From positions 868,001-932,000 of the forward strand of contig RBKR01000026.1 of NCBI GenBank assembly GCA_004835665.1: a stretch of DNA of 64,000 bases, written 5' to 3'. The first letter of the stretch is position 1. Each line of letters starts with the position of its first letter. The notes under the pieces are model-generated. The model was given only the letters and a program-made list of their open reading frames with translations. It had not been told where the DNA came from and did not search any database. The position numbers and the translations under genes are program-made. Source of the stretch: Phoma sp. XZ068. Lineage: Eukaryota; Ascomycota; Dothideomycetes; Pleosporales; Didymellaceae. Shown piece by piece: positions 20,699-32,084 of the stretch.

Positions 20699-22834
20699 TC
20701 ACACTAGAACAAACTTCTTAGCGCCCTCTTCCAACCATTCCCTCTCAGGTGATCCGTTACAATACATCTTCCCGTCCAAATAGCATTGCGAGATAATCCG
20801 ATACCTCTCCTCGCCAACGCCGCTCCGCCTCAAAATGCAAGGGACTTTCGACCCATGCAGTAAACATATCAAGTCACCCTCATGCGCCGTCTTCGGCACA
20901 AGACCCATATCGTGTTTATCAGAAAGAAACAACAGTTTCTGCTGGACAATAAGACCCCACTCTCGCAATTTCTCCAGTATCTTATAATCACCATCATCGC
21001 ACCATGGCCCAGCTTTGTCGATGGCCGCTTGGATCTTATCTTCGTTCTCGCACACCCGGATGATTTCGTCTATGCTATACCGGAGCGGTTGGTCGTGGCC
21101 AAATGCCCCGTCAGCAAGAAGAGTACGGACCAATGTGTTGTAGCATCCCAATAGCTCTTGTCTTTTCTGGGGTGTCACGACTCCCTGAATGTCAATGTAT
21201 CTCTTCATTTCTGTGGCGTGATTTTCATAGTCCAGCACAGTCTTTGTACCTCGGGGCTCCTCGCGAAAGAACTTGCGGTCGAAGCTCACCGGGGAAAACC
21301 ACATAATCGTGCCAACGACCTTTCCCTTAACAATAAGAGTCTCCGTATCCGCTGCGCCTTCCCAGGTGTGCGGCAGACCCCCTGAAGCGTCAAATGCCGT
21401 GTTGAAGTCCGGCGCCGTCATCGGCCGCGCGTAGGGATAGCATGTCGAAAAGTCAGGGACCCATGATGGCAGGTCATACTTGCACTCCTTGTCGCCCCTC
21501 GCGGCCGCAAAGATGTCAAGTGAATGGGAGTTCTGGATGATAGAGCTAGCTGCATTCATCCAAACTGTGCGGACCGGTAATTTGTAGTCGACCTCGATCT
21601 TTGGGTTGGCTTGCGGACTCTCGAATCCGACAAACGCGTAGATCAAGTCAAGTTCTTTCGTGGCGTGTAGTTGTTGAAGGACTTGCATCACAAGGCCGAG
21701 AAAATTCCGTGGCACCTTGTTTCGTGGGCAGTTCGGGTCGCCGCAGCCACCTACTCGGTTATGTTGGACCAGATAGAGAGTGTCGAATCCGACTGTCCTT
21801 TTGGCTATGGAGCGCGCATATCCACCGGCGGCATTTTCGACTTCGAAGACGGCACGCGTGAGTCGGACGAGCTCTTTGAGTGGAAGTTCTAGGCTTCCGT
21901 ATACGACTTTGACCTCGGGGGAGACGACGGCTTCTTGGAAGACCCACACTCTGCTGAACCAGGTTCGGTTTAAAAGTCGAGTCACGGCCTGGCGTCGCCA
22001 CTGTTTGTGACGCATTCTAATCGGTTGCGTAGACTCCTCGAGGTCCAAGAGCCCCTCGAACAGCGTGATGTCGTCCTTCACAGAGTTGTTCGGCGAGTCT
22101 CTCAGGGATGTAAACAACTCTGCAATCACATCTTTGTCTCCGTCCTCTTCGCCCAGCCATATGACCGTGCGCTTGGACTTTTTGTAGATATCACCCATCT
22201 GCCGTACCTGCTTACTCTTCTCCTCCTTGTCAACTTGATTGATGCAGATTTGGTCTGCCCATAAAAACCGTGATTGGGTAGGATGGCGTAATCTCCTCAG
22301 CGCCGCGTATAAATGTCGTGTGATCTCAACGGTTTCCGCCTTCACTGGCTTCAGTGTGCTGTCCTGAGTCTCAGTGATTGTGACCACGATGACTGGGAAG
22401 TCTTGCGTATTTACGGGACCCCACGTGTACGATATAGCCTCGTACTCTGGCGCTTCGTCCAGAGAATACGGATGTAACTTGCAGCGGATTAAATCACTAT
22501 TCGTGGTTTCAGGCGGCAAGAGCTCCAATAATCTGACAGGCTTCTCTCCGCTCACAACCGATGTGGCTGCCGGTTCATCGTGATAAAGCGGGCTGTATCG
22601 GTGACGCTGATATTGAAGGCTTTCTAGGATTGATGGTTTCTCTATCGGCGGCCCGTCGCTCAGCTCAATTGGCTGGTCCTTAGAGTACCCGTTTGTTTCT
22701 CCGTAATGGTGCCATATCCTCGCCATCACTTCCATGGCAACATATAAGTTCCTTTGGATAGCATGGTTGAGCTTAAGGAGGCCAGGTAGGATAGATATCG
22801 CTAGATTCATCGTGCTAATGAAGGGAATCATCAT
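20699..22834 (-). CDS. Heterokaryon-incompatibility (HET) domain protein
   Basis: Intronless, intact, 711 residues. The HET domain spans about 131-300: YEAISYTWG at 131-139, FLWADQICINQ at 190-200, QMGDIYKKSKRTVIWLG at 212-228 and RTWFSRVWVFQEAV at 290-303. LDLIYAFVG follows, and the C-terminal half carries the usual WVPDFS segment and a final GDLICLLHGSKVPCILR block typical of this large family. HET proteins trigger cell death on fusion of unlike strains, with a TIR-like fold. The N-terminal 100 residues have no recognised domain. It sits among relics yet has no stops, which suggests it is under selection or recent. Confidence 0.9.
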   Translation of the reverse strand: MMIPFISTMNLAISILPGLLKLNHAIQRNLYVAMEVMARIWHHYGETNGYSKDQPIELSDGPPIEKPSILESLQYQRHRYSPLYHDEPAATSVVSGEKPVRLLELLPPETTNSDLIRCKLHPYSLDEAPEYEAISYTWGPVNTQDFPVIVVTITETQDSTLKPVKAETVEITRHLYAALRRLRHPTQSRFLWADQICINQVDKEEKSKQVRQMGDIYKKSKRTVIWLGEEDGDKDVIAELFTSLRDSPNNSVKDDITLFEGLLDLEESTQPIRMRHKQWRRQAVTRLLNRTWFSRVWVFQEAVVSPEVKVVYGSLELPLKELVRLTRAVFEVENAAGGYARSIAKRTVGFDTLYLVQHNRVGGCGDPNCPRNKVPRNFLGLVMQVLQQLHATKELDLIYAFVGFESPQANPKIEVDYKLPVRTVWMNAASSIIQNSHSLDIFAAARGDKECKYDLPSWVPDFSTCYPYARPMTAPDFNTAFDASGGLPHTWEGAADTETLIVKGKVVGTIMWFSPVSFDRKFFREEPRGTKTVLDYENHATEMKRYIDIQGVVTPQKRQELLGCYNTLVRTLLADGAFGHDQPLRYSIDEIIRVCENEDKIQAAIDKAGPWCDDGDYKILEKLREWGLIVQQKLLFLSDKHDMGLVPKTAHEGDLICLLHGSKVPCILRRSGVGEERYRIISQCYLDGKMYCNGSPEREWLEEGAKKFVLV

Positions 22835-23785
22835 GTTGAGAGTTAAGGCGAGGTTGCCACGTAAAAATATTAATATTTAAACCGTGTTCACAAATAATTA
22901 GTAAAGTGATAGTTTATAAAAGATTTAAGACTATCCTAGAAAGAAAAGTCGAAAGCTTACTGTTCTTATCCCTACTGATATCGCTTCGCTTGTCAGCCTC
23001 CCCAGGCTCTCTGCCATTATTTGAAAGACTAAATCTACTCTCAACTAATGGAGGCTAACGTGGTATGACAGAGTGAGTCGATGCAAAAGCTAGATCGAGC
23101 TGAACCTGTTTCCATAACAAAGAGAATACCAGGTAGGGCTGAAAGTGTGAGGTAAAAAGCTTGATTCAGCTGATATTTAAAAGAATCACCAACCTTGTGC
23201 ATCTTCCCGCGCATCGTGATACCGTGTCCGTGCACTATGACGTTTAAAAAACTCACTTACAATCTTGCTGGTGTTAAGTTGTGCGGATGTAAAGCAATTC
23301 GGTACTTCGGCGGGGACGAAAACCCTTTGTTCTATGAAACTCTCATTCCCAGCTACCCCTCTTGTCACCATCGCCTGGCCAATCATCTGCGTTCGCTCCG
23401 TTTTGCCAGCTTATTTGGAGGCGCGATCTCGACCAGCGTTATGGAGGAGCTGAATGCAGAATTGATGCAGAGACAAAGCACTTTAGCTTGGGGCTTAGAT
23501 AATGCAAGGATCTCGAGTGGTGTGATAATGGAGCACTGGAGTACAGCAATCATGTGGCTTAGGCTCAACCCCTCTTGGAGTCTTGGAACACTGGTGGGAT
23601 AGAGATACGAGTATAAGTAGCGTACAACTGCAAAAACATGTCAGTTTGAGCATGGTAATTATTTGACAACACTTTCTACCTTCTTAAAGGATACATTGTA
23701 AAACATACTTTTCGGCTCTTTTCTAAAGTGAGTATGTGCTACTGCCTAAAACCCAGGCTTTATCTTACCCATCGATATCTCGTAA
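22835..23785. other. Intergenic between two divergent genes
   Basis: AT-rich near 22850-22950, upstream of the HET gene. Short frames at 23186-23602 on both strands do not look coding. Confidence 0.35.
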
Positions 23786-25063
23786 ATGGCGACGATCATT
23801 CTGGTAAACAGCTCGACAGAAGCTGTACAATGCCAAGTTTCCACTAACTCCGGGGGTTCGGCCGACTGGTATACCCTTCAGCCTGGCGCAACAGATTCCT
23901 GGGGACGCAACGGATGGGAGAACGTCGTCATTAAGTCGGGCAATAGACAATCCAACCTTTGGGTCAATAGAGGCTATCCCGCCACCGTAACCTTCTACGG
24001 TTTCGACAAACAGCTCAATGTTGACAGAGAGATCCCTCAACCAGGAGCATTCACCATTTACAACAAGTCCCCAGTAACCACGTCCGCCTGCATTTCTGCT
24101 GGAGTGTGGAAAGAAATCAGGGCTGGTGCAAACTATACGTTTGACGGGTATAATGGATTTCAGACTATTGCGTTTAAAAACTTCAACGACTCAATTAGGA
24201 AAGGAGTATATATTACCAACAGCGGAACAAATGCCACAGTAGAGTTTAAGGGCTTTGACCAGGAAATCACGTCGAAAGACGGCCCCCTCAACGCCATTCG
24301 CGCTGAACATCTAGCTGAAGCTATCAAGATCGCGGATAGAAGTTTTTATGCTCAGAGCTCTCGTGCTGGGAACCCTGGTGGGCTCGTCATCTCAGTGGAG
24401 AAGGTTGATATACTAGAATCGATGACTCCAGGTATGTATTAACCCTTGCTCCAATAGCTCGTTCTAAGTAAATATAGGTGGACGAACTCAAAGTCTATGG
24501 AACAATAATCAAATATACACTCTAGCAATGTTGATCAACCATCTCAAGTACGGAGACGGTCAGGGTGGTATTGTTGTATCAGTAACACAAGATTGGGTCA
24601 AGGTGGCTGCATACACAGACGAGTTCGATGGCATTACGGTGCTCGGATTCCCCATGGCAGCAGCCAAACTTGTTGCGCCAAAAAGATTAACTGTTGGCGA
24701 ACGTGTTTTGTGCGTGTGTCAATTCACCTCCCGTCATGGGGCTAGACAAGAGGTCCAAGGAGATATTACGATGGGATCTCAGACTTTAAGTACGTTAAAC
24801 AATGTTACCGATTCGTTATGACTGATGCTAATAATTTGCCAGATCGATGGTACAATTTTCAACCTATTATCGCGCAATTTGTCACCGATGACATTTTCGC
24901 TGACGCCTGTGCGGAACGTATGCCAAATGCCAGAGACCCAATTTGGCAGAGAATTTGGGAACTTTGGGAGGGTTGGAAGGTAAAACATGGTGAAAACTAC
25001 TTCCGGCTAGGTGCACCATCGCTTGTCTCAATTGAGGCCAAATCTAGCCAAACATCAGTGTAG
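23786..25063 (+). CDS. Protein with two tandem beta-rich domains and an unknown C-terminal domain, three exons
   Basis: Exons 23786-24431, 24478-24789 and 24843-25063 (introns 46 and 53 bp, GTATGT...ATAG and GTACGT...CCAG) give 392 residues. Two related domains of about 80 residues lie at the start. Repeat 1 has DSWGRNGWENVVIKSG then ATVTFYGFD; repeat 2 has FDGYNGFQTIAFKN then ATVEFKGFD. The pattern (NSS..V.V...., GxNGWE.VxFKN, V.F.GFD) occurs singly and in tandem in other fungal proteins and suggests a lectin-like beta sandwich. The C-terminal 170 residues (WVKVAAYTDEFDGITVLGF, then a Trp-rich helix) have no recognised family. No signal peptide, so cytosolic. Confidence 0.7.
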
Positions 25064-26072
25064 ATAACGTCGAACTGGCATTGAAAATTACTAGCATATA
25101 AGAGCCGGGCTTGTGACTGTTGGCAACAGATCTCGAACGCCTAGTCCCAGCAACACTGAATATGTACCACGCCAGCGTCTTCGTTGACCAGTTGGCCGAT
25201 GTTCTGCCTTCAATCGACGAAAGCTTGGAGCTATAAACTTCCTTGACTGCACTATCTTTCTAACCTTGTGAAGTTTCAAGAGACCCTCAAGAGTGGCGAT
25301 TAGACAGGGGCGTGTAGTTGAAGGGGCGATTGACGGCGTTGACGAAACGATCGACAGCGTGACCAACGTTGCGGTAGTCCTCGTTGGACACTACGGTCGG
25401 GTGACATTACCGGTACCGTGTCCGTGAGGCTGACGAATCCAAGTCGGTTTGGATGTCGTTAGGTTCCACGAACGTAAAGTTGCACCGCGCCGGGAAGCCT
25501 TCTAGGCTGGCGGCAACATAGGCGAAACGGGCATCTTCGAGGAAAGGGACTTCGATGCAGCGTCAGCGAGATGGGTCTCGGAGTTGCGGTAGGTGGTCTA
25601 TGGTAGTGCCTCAACGCGGTTTGAAGGGCTATGTAGTAGGCTCGCTGCTTAGGAAGAACGGATGTATCGCCGATGCTTACTGTTGCTAAAGAAAACCCGG
25701 CCTCGCTCTGGGAGCGTGCATCAATAACCTGAACTGTTAGTATAGAGCCAATTCTATATCTCGTGGTATTCTCCTCGTGCGAAGTTAAAATTACAAATAA
25801 TTTCAATAGAGGTGTCAGGCGCACTTTGAGAGCTTAGGGGTGGCCCAAAATGGTGATAGTTCTTAGAGGTGTCTGCAAAAGGTGGCATAGGATGCTATCC
25901 GGTACGGCTGGACTAGATTTACTTATTAGTTAGACTACCACAAACACTTTCCTAACTAACTTGTTGATTTAGCCGCAACTGAGATTATCTATCCCTTTGC
26001 ATGCGGAAAGGACGCTATCCCCTAGATTTCAGCCCCAACGGTGATTGGTGATCTGCCCCGCATTCTTATCGG
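25064..26072. other. Decayed sequence, possible gene remnants on -
   Basis: A minus-strand frame at 25459-25824 starts with a protein-like run (YRIGSILTVQVIDARSQSEAGFSL) and loses sense, and 25260-25366 reads briefly as NVGHAVDRFVNAVNRPFNY in another frame. Not assignable; probably a relic. Confidence 0.3.
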
Positions 26073-26441
26073 TGCTAGCCAAAATGTAAGGTACCCCCCC
26101 TTTTCTGGCACAATAGCAGGATACACTCTAATAGGTTAGAGTAGCTTAGTGAGCTTAGTTACCTAAGGTTATAATAAAGCTTACCTAAGGTTACAATAGA
26201 GCTTACCCACGTTTATCCTATCAGCGGGGTAAGACTAATTAGCCTTAGAAGCCTGGTACACTACTATAGTACTCTACTACCTAAGATAGACTTGTTTTAC
26301 TAATTTAGACCTTACTTAGGCCCTCTACCCTAGGTGCTGACCTACTTGACCTTTACCTCTACTAGAGTGCTAGAGGCTCCTCAGCTAATTAATTTAAGAT
26401 AATTCTAAAATAGGGGGGGTTTTGTACATTACGGCCAGCAT
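26073..26441. mobile_element. MITE-like element with CCCCCCC-containing terminal inverted repeats
   Basis: Left end TGCTAGCCAAAATGTA...CCCCCCC (26073-26100) is matched in inverted form by the right end GGGGGGG...TACATTACGGCCAGCA (26412-26440). The interior is about 300 bp, AT-rich and non-coding, and contains 2.5 direct copies of TTACCTAAGGTTAYAATA (26159-26215). Size, noncoding interior and TIRs fit a miniature element; the family is not known. Confidence 0.6.
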
Positions 26442-26889
26442 TATATAGCTAAAGAGGGAAAAGGCTGAACTTCCGCAAAGGATCTGTGCGGTATATGGTC
26501 CAGTCTAGCCGTGGGCAATTAGACTCATGTTGCATTAGCTACTGTAGGTTTCCTTACGGCCTCTTAAGGAAAGCAGCCCGGCACTACCCGGGCAACAGAG
26601 GCTGTGATTTTCTTGGGATATCACCGGCGGGGCAACGGATTGTTCCGATTAATGTCGCTAGCTAATTCTGAGGAAACAATCTACAAGCGACCAACTCTTG
26701 AGTCCAACTTGTCAAGTTCCTTTAGACGCGATTTGTTTATTAAACCTAGAAGCAAGGCTCTTACCCTTGGGTCCGGGTGTTAGGAGGAAAGAAGACAAGC
26801 TATTATTAGCGTTAGTATAACTTTTCTTCTAGGCATAACGTTAGGGCTTGCTTTGTTTTAAAGTAACATTAGAACAATCTAGTAAACCT
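26442..26889. other. AT-rich gene-free region
   Basis: Between the MITE-like element and the Copia relic. No ORF. A TGTTAGG-type start near 26779 could be an LTR edge, but no second LTR was found. Confidence 0.3.
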
Positions 26890-27026
26890 TATAGTAAAAG
26901 GCCCTTTTTAGGTATATTGCCTTTAGTAATGTCTCCTAAAAGGACATAGTACAAAGCTGTGTTAATATCTCTAGTGTAGAGCTCTAATCTGAGTTTAAGC
27001 AAACAGCTTACAAGAGTTACTATCTT
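26890..27026 (-). pseudogene. Copia-type reverse transcriptase relic
   Basis: About 45 codons read KIVTLVSCLLKLRLELYT then RDINTALYYVLLGD, which matches the start of the Ty1/Copia RT palm (V+LLLALA...+YTRDITQAY). It ends in a stop. Flanking sequence is too mutated to extend, and the AT content is high. Identified by this one motif only. Confidence 0.4.
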
Positions 27027-28092
27027 TACAGCAGATACTATTTATAACAGTTTGCTACTAGTAATATATAAGTTATTATTAATTAAGTCTAAAGACTGCA
27101 GCAGAATTAGAGCAACTACTTTATATTATTTTAAAATTGCAAACGCAACTAGCATGTCCCTTTCCTCTCTAGAAGGATGCGTTCTAAGCTCTAGTAATAG
27201 GTTGACTATACCTTTATAGCCGTAGGAAGCTGCAATCGAGAGTGGTCTCGGCAACACAGCTGATCTGCGTGAGTAACCGGTAGTGGTGATCACAAATAAA
27301 CTGGTTTTAGGCCGTTAAGATGTCATTGAAGGAAGTCGCGCGAGCACACACCGAGATCTCAACCACGAACCTCAGACTAATAGCTAAGCCATCGTGACGG
27401 CTTAGAATCTGAGCTTGCTTATAAAATACTTCTTCCCCTATTGAAGAGCTCGCATGGGTGTCTCACAAGGAGTACAAGTTCAAGCCCAAAACATTGTTGG
27501 TGCTTTTCTGTAGAGTTGATTATCTGCTGACTTGGCTTATGAGCCATCCGCAGTCGAAGCGTTGTTTTGTGTGGGGCTTATGGCTAGAATGAAGGGTTCG
27601 GTATCCTCATTCTCGTGCCGAAATTGGATTAATGTAGTTGTTCCGATGGTGTGGGCACGTGCATGTCAAGAAGATCATGTCACCTGAGAGGCTCTCTGGC
27701 AGTTTCGGAAGCACCGTCCTTGAACTAGAACCGGTCTTGGATCAACAGCAATGCGGGAAAAGGTTGGTTGAAGGATAAAAGTTCTTCGTGTGGATAAAAG
27801 CCATCAATACCTCCATAGTAGAGTGGGAAAGTTCTGAAAGGCAGTGATTAGTGGAACTGATAGATTTGTCGTAGATGGATCAACTACTCAAAGGGTTTCA
27901 GTAGTAGATTTGGAGGCATTGTGCATAGAGTGGCTTTAAAGCTGAGAAGGTATCTTCAATGCTAAAACTCTACGTAAACCCGAAAGAGCTCGAGTAGTAT
28001 GTAACTCCATTGTGAAAAATAGCTAGTGTATTCAGTTCGGAAAAACCAGCCGAGAACAGTTCCCATCCTCACAATACCAGTGGCAACGGTGA
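27027..28092. other. Gene-free stretch
   Basis: No convincing ORF or repeat. The left part is AT-rich and continuous with the relic region; after about 27,450 composition returns to normal. Confidence 0.35.
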
Positions 28093-28575
28093 CTAGTGGG
28101 TTGTGTTTTCAAGGTTTTTAGATAAAAGAGCTTGATACTTTAAGTGCTCGTTTACTATCTCTGCATAAGCCGCGTTGAACTTCTCTAACCGCACAAGCTC
28201 TACCACTAGATCTTGGCGCTGCTCCAGAAGCTTAGCCTCAGAGTTGCTGTACTCCTGTATCTTGGCCTTGCGTTCCTGGAGAGCTTCAATGGCTCGGTCG
28301 ATACAGTTGCACGCATCCTCCTGATCCAGGTGGTGCAAGCGGCCGACTGTGGTCTCCTCGAGCTTCATAATTAGTTTCAGCCGATCCCACTTTGCCTTAA
28401 GGAGGTAAACGTCAACAATTTGGATTTCTTCCAAGAGCTGAGCATGCTTCTCCCTTCGGTGCGACTGACGAGAGACCAGATCTAACATGAGTTCTAGCTC
28501 ATGGTTTTGCGGATCAGACAAAGTATAATCTCCCATTGCAACCTCGATGCTCTTCTCTACTTGTTTGCTGTCCAT
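28093..28575 (-). CDS. Small coiled-coil protein, function unknown
   Basis: 160 residues from the ATG at 28575; the frame is open to 28692 but those extra residues look like leader sequence. Almost the whole protein is predicted coiled coil rich in E, K, L and Q (ALQERKAKIQEYSNSEAKLL, VVELVRLEKFNAAYAEIV). No named family recognised. No intron. It may be a lineage-specific gene. Confidence 0.55.
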   Translation of the reverse strand: MDSKQVEKSIEVAMGDYTLSDPQNHELELMLDLVSRQSHRREKHAQLLEEIQIVDVYLLKAKWDRLKLIMKLEETTVGRLHHLDQEDACNCIDRAIEALQERKAKIQEYSNSEAKLLEQRQDLVVELVRLEKFNAAYAEIVNEHLKYQALLSKNLENTTH

Positions 28576-30890
28576 GAAAATGATGCGTGTAATGCTGAAA
28601 TGTGGATGCTTGTAGTTGAGTAAATGCAGATGGTTGTGGAGGATGAGATGGAATGCATAAGCAACAGGGAGGAAGCAACTAAATACCAGCACAGCAGTGC
28701 TGCGTGCACATTGCGAAAGGCATCGCGAATGAATTGTTGGCTTAAGCTACACCCAACATTGAGTCAACACGTCAATGGATTTCACTGCAGTTGCCATTGT
28801 GGCAGCATTGTGTGAGCAAAACTACCTCGTAATTCAGCAATCTGGTCGACTAGAACAATGCGGTATATGGCACGGGACTATGGGAGAGTGAAAGCGCCAG
28901 CACCTACTTGAGCGATTCAAATTGCATCGTGCTTCCTATTGATGGCAAGGTTTGAAAAGGTGCATACTGCTGCTAATGAAAATCTTGTCATCCATTCCAA
29001 CAAGTCCACCTGCAAGATGTCAAGATGTGATGGTAGCCACGCGAAGAAATATAGGCAATGTACAAAGAGTACAATGTGGTTTGAAAGCGAAGGGTAATAG
29101 GTCGAATAGTTCACGTAGGTGTCTAGAAGAGAGTTAGCGGTGGGACTGGGCAGTGGAGTAAGCATCACGCGCGATGCGCGACTTTGAAGCTGGGGCACAG
29201 CAAGCGGATACATGCTCTCAAGGCGAGCAAAGACATTGGATCAAACCATCAGGCCACAGGCCAGGCACTCCAGGCGGGCGCTTTAGCTCCCCAGCGGTAG
29301 TTTTGCGCATAGCGCCCAGCTCCAGCAGTTGCAATTTGGTCCGCATACGCAGCACGTTCTTCCCCTCGTTCGACAACACTTCAAGCAGAGCAGGGCGAAG
29401 GCGGCGGCGGTGGAATCTCCACGTGTTGCGTCGCCAATGCAGCGGCAGCAGAAGACTCGGCCCTCGCCTCGGAAAACAAGATCGTCATTACAAGGCCATT
29501 TCAGAAGTTGAACCTCGGCGAGGGCCACTCCTCTTCCTGATCACCGGCGGTGGAAGCTGGCAGCGGGTGGCGGAAATCCGCTCGACTTCTTCGCCGGAAC
29601 TTCGCGGTTGGGATGCTTCTTCGACCTGCTCCCCTTTGCTCCGAGCCATCAATCATACTGGCATGCAAGGCTCCTCGATTTTCTTCATGTGTCCAGCCTT
29701 GACAGCGCCTTGACCCGCGCGTTCACGTCCATCATATGGGGCGGAGGCGGCAGGGAGCTTGGCAATGTGACCTGCGCGGCGAGATTGATGGCGCGGTTGG
29801 CGACTTCTTTGATGGTGCTGCGAGCGTTGCAACGTAGGCGGGTAATATAGTTGACCTGCGGCGACTTATATTCATTCACCGGCCATTTAGCTTGGTCAGC
29901 GAAGCCAATCCTACAGTACAATATCAAAGATCATCACGACACGAGCGCCAGCGCTTGTCTTGCATCTCTGGCGGGTTTTGGGCTGAGTGTTTGATTGGCG
30001 CTCAAGGGCCACGAGGGCGGCGAATAATGTATCAATGGCGATGGAAGAGACATTAAGTTGTGGCCTATGTTGGCTCGAGAGATGTCAAAAGTCTGATTGA
30101 AGCTGTGGCCGTGTTCCGTGCTTGGGCGCGGCCGCTGGATAGGCCTCTCAGGTGACAATCGCAGCGACCGGCGTGATGTGTTGAACACGGTCTTAAGTAC
30201 CACCTTTCCATGCGCTACCTGCGCAACGCTTGCTGAATCTACCAGTCCTTTCCACGCCTATGCCCAGACTGCTAAACCATCTGCATTTGATGTTTTGCCA
30301 TGAGAGTGACCTGGTCACAGTAGGTCACAAACACACACACACAGCTGGTGAAGAGGTCGATCAATTAACGGATCTTGGATCTACCTCCACTTTGGCATAC
30401 AAAATGGTTGAGACAACGAGCACCCACTATTGCGCTACGTGGGATCCTCGATGATGGCTTGAGCCTGCCGACATTTGACCCGCGCGCTCAACAAGGCGGC
30501 AGCCGTAGTTGCAGTACACATGAGCAAGCTCGTCACGCTGTGCTTACTCCGAGCCTATAGTTGAGCTGAAACACCCAGTGCGTGTGTAGGTTGAGGCGGA
30601 AGTACGCTAAAATGATGTTGTCGAATTTAAATCTATCTCAAATATGAGACTAACTGCCAGGCACATATTTTTGTTTTGAAGTATTTAAGGGAAAGGCCGA
30701 CCGTCCTATCCAGGCATCACCACCTCGCCGCACTGCCTTCAGCTGACTATACCAATTACATTGCTGAGGACTGGACCAGGACACAAAAGGAAATCCATCT
30801 TGGTAAGACAGTACATCGTGGAGGAACTTCGATCAACCCCAGTAAGCGTGTACAGGGTTACGACGGAACTTGAGCACCACCTCATGGAGC
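28576..30890. other. Mostly unassigned; possible fragmented gene on - at 29.3-29.9 kb
   Basis: 29283-29700 is GC-rich and all six frames are partly open, so the open frames alone prove little. A minus-strand frame at 29685-29927 (VNYITRLRCNARSTIKEVAN...) and another at 29508-29655 (MARSKGEQVEEASQPRSSGEE) could be exons, but I could not join them. An AC microsatellite lies at 30329-30343. Confidence 0.3.
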
Positions 30891-32084
30891 TCATTCGTTC
30901 AATCGGTCTCGAGAGGAGGCGCAACACCACTTCTCACAGCGAGGACGGGTGCTTCCCCTTACCACGGGTGTCTCTTCTTCAGTATCTTCGGCATTGCTCT
31001 CCACATAGTCGCCAAGGTCAGGCCACTGGTTGTCGACTTCGTTTGCGGCGACCTCCTCAGCAATCCGCGATGTTACGCCGCTCTGTCGTGCTCCATTAGG
31101 AGTGAAATGGCCGCTGAGAGACATGCTGTCATTTCCAATTGTATTAGACCAGCGTGCGGCATCGTGCGTCGGTGGAGTAGCACCACGAGATACAGATACC
31201 ACGCGCCCTTCCTCTTGCGACCCATCATGAGACATACCGTCCATCTCAGTTGTAGGTGACCGGTGCGCGGCAGTGTTACTGTCCTCCGGATTGGGAATCA
31301 GTGGAGTAGCAGCGCGAGATGATCCGAGGCCTTGAGAAACGGGTGACATGCTCTCAGGCAGCCAATAGTCCAATTCCGATAGTCGGCCTTGCAGTTTTTG
31401 ATGTCCGGCCTGCAGGCCCTCTATCTTTTCGGCTTGTATCTTCAGCTGTTGGTCTGCATTAGCAAGTTGTTGGGCCATTGTTTGCGCTTCTTTGTGGTGG
31501 TGCTGTCGTGCTTCATCAAGTACTAAGAAGGCTTGCTCGTTTTGCTTCTCGAGGGCTCCCATGGCTTTTCGCATAGCCTGCAGCTCCTTGTTATGGCGGT
31601 GGACATTCTTCTTCTGTTCCATTCTGATCATCTGCTTCATACCCTGAATTATGTACCCATCGTATACGGTGTTGGATGGATCGCTCAAGTAGCTGCTGGA
31701 GGGTACTACCGGTTCCCTGCGAGTTCGCGAGGCATACTTGCCGCGTGTGGGGACCTCGTCAGAGCGGCTGTCCGATTCAAGCTTACCGTACGGCCTCTTG
31801 TTGACTGCGTTCGAAGCTCCCCTATGGTATACCGTGGCTGGGGAGTGTGGAACATCACCGCCGTTATCCGTCGGATTGGAAAGGGCAGGAGGTGTCATGG
31901 ATGGCTTGGTTGCCTCGATGGTAGGAAATACGGGGATATAGGCCTTGGGGAGCGGATCCAACTACGATCGAAACGTCAGCGGGTTAACCTAGATCCAGTC
32001 ACCATCGTTTCAACAAACCTCGAAGGTCCCAGAGCCTGCCGCACCCACTTCTTTGCTAAGGGACATGAAGTATTCCATAGACAT
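30891..32084 (-). CDS. Coiled-coil protein of unknown function, two exons
   Basis: Exon 1 32019-32084 (ATG at 32084) joins exon 2 30891-31961 across a 57-bp intron (31962-32018, GTTTGT...CGTAG, CGCTGAC branch site) in the same phase, giving 378 residues. Without exon 1 the long frame has no ATG, only a TTG next to the acceptor. Residues about 130-225 form a coiled coil (MIRMEQKKNVHRHNKELQAM, MAQQLANADQQLKIQAEKIE). The ends are Ser/Thr/Pro-rich and disordered, with several SRGATP-type repeats. The donor GTTTGT is unusual. No family recognised; a nuclear or cytoskeletal scaffold is only a guess. Confidence 0.6.

Noticed and set aside
21601..22010. Plus-strand frames of 60-90 codons
   Set aside because: They lie opposite the intact HET coding sequence and are shadows of it.
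26776..26790. TGTTAGG as the start of a Copia LTR
   Set aside because: No second LTR, primer-binding site or target duplication could be found; only the RT relic supports a Copia element.
27290..27420. tRNA-like sequence on the minus strand (GGTTCG followed by a possible stem)
   Set aside because: The T-loop lacks the GGTTCGAnnCC consensus and I could not fold an acceptor stem.
29174..29713. A 179-codon plus-strand frame
   Set aside because: Rich in Arg, Ser and Pro with no domain; the opposite strand is also open. It looks like a GC-driven chance frame.
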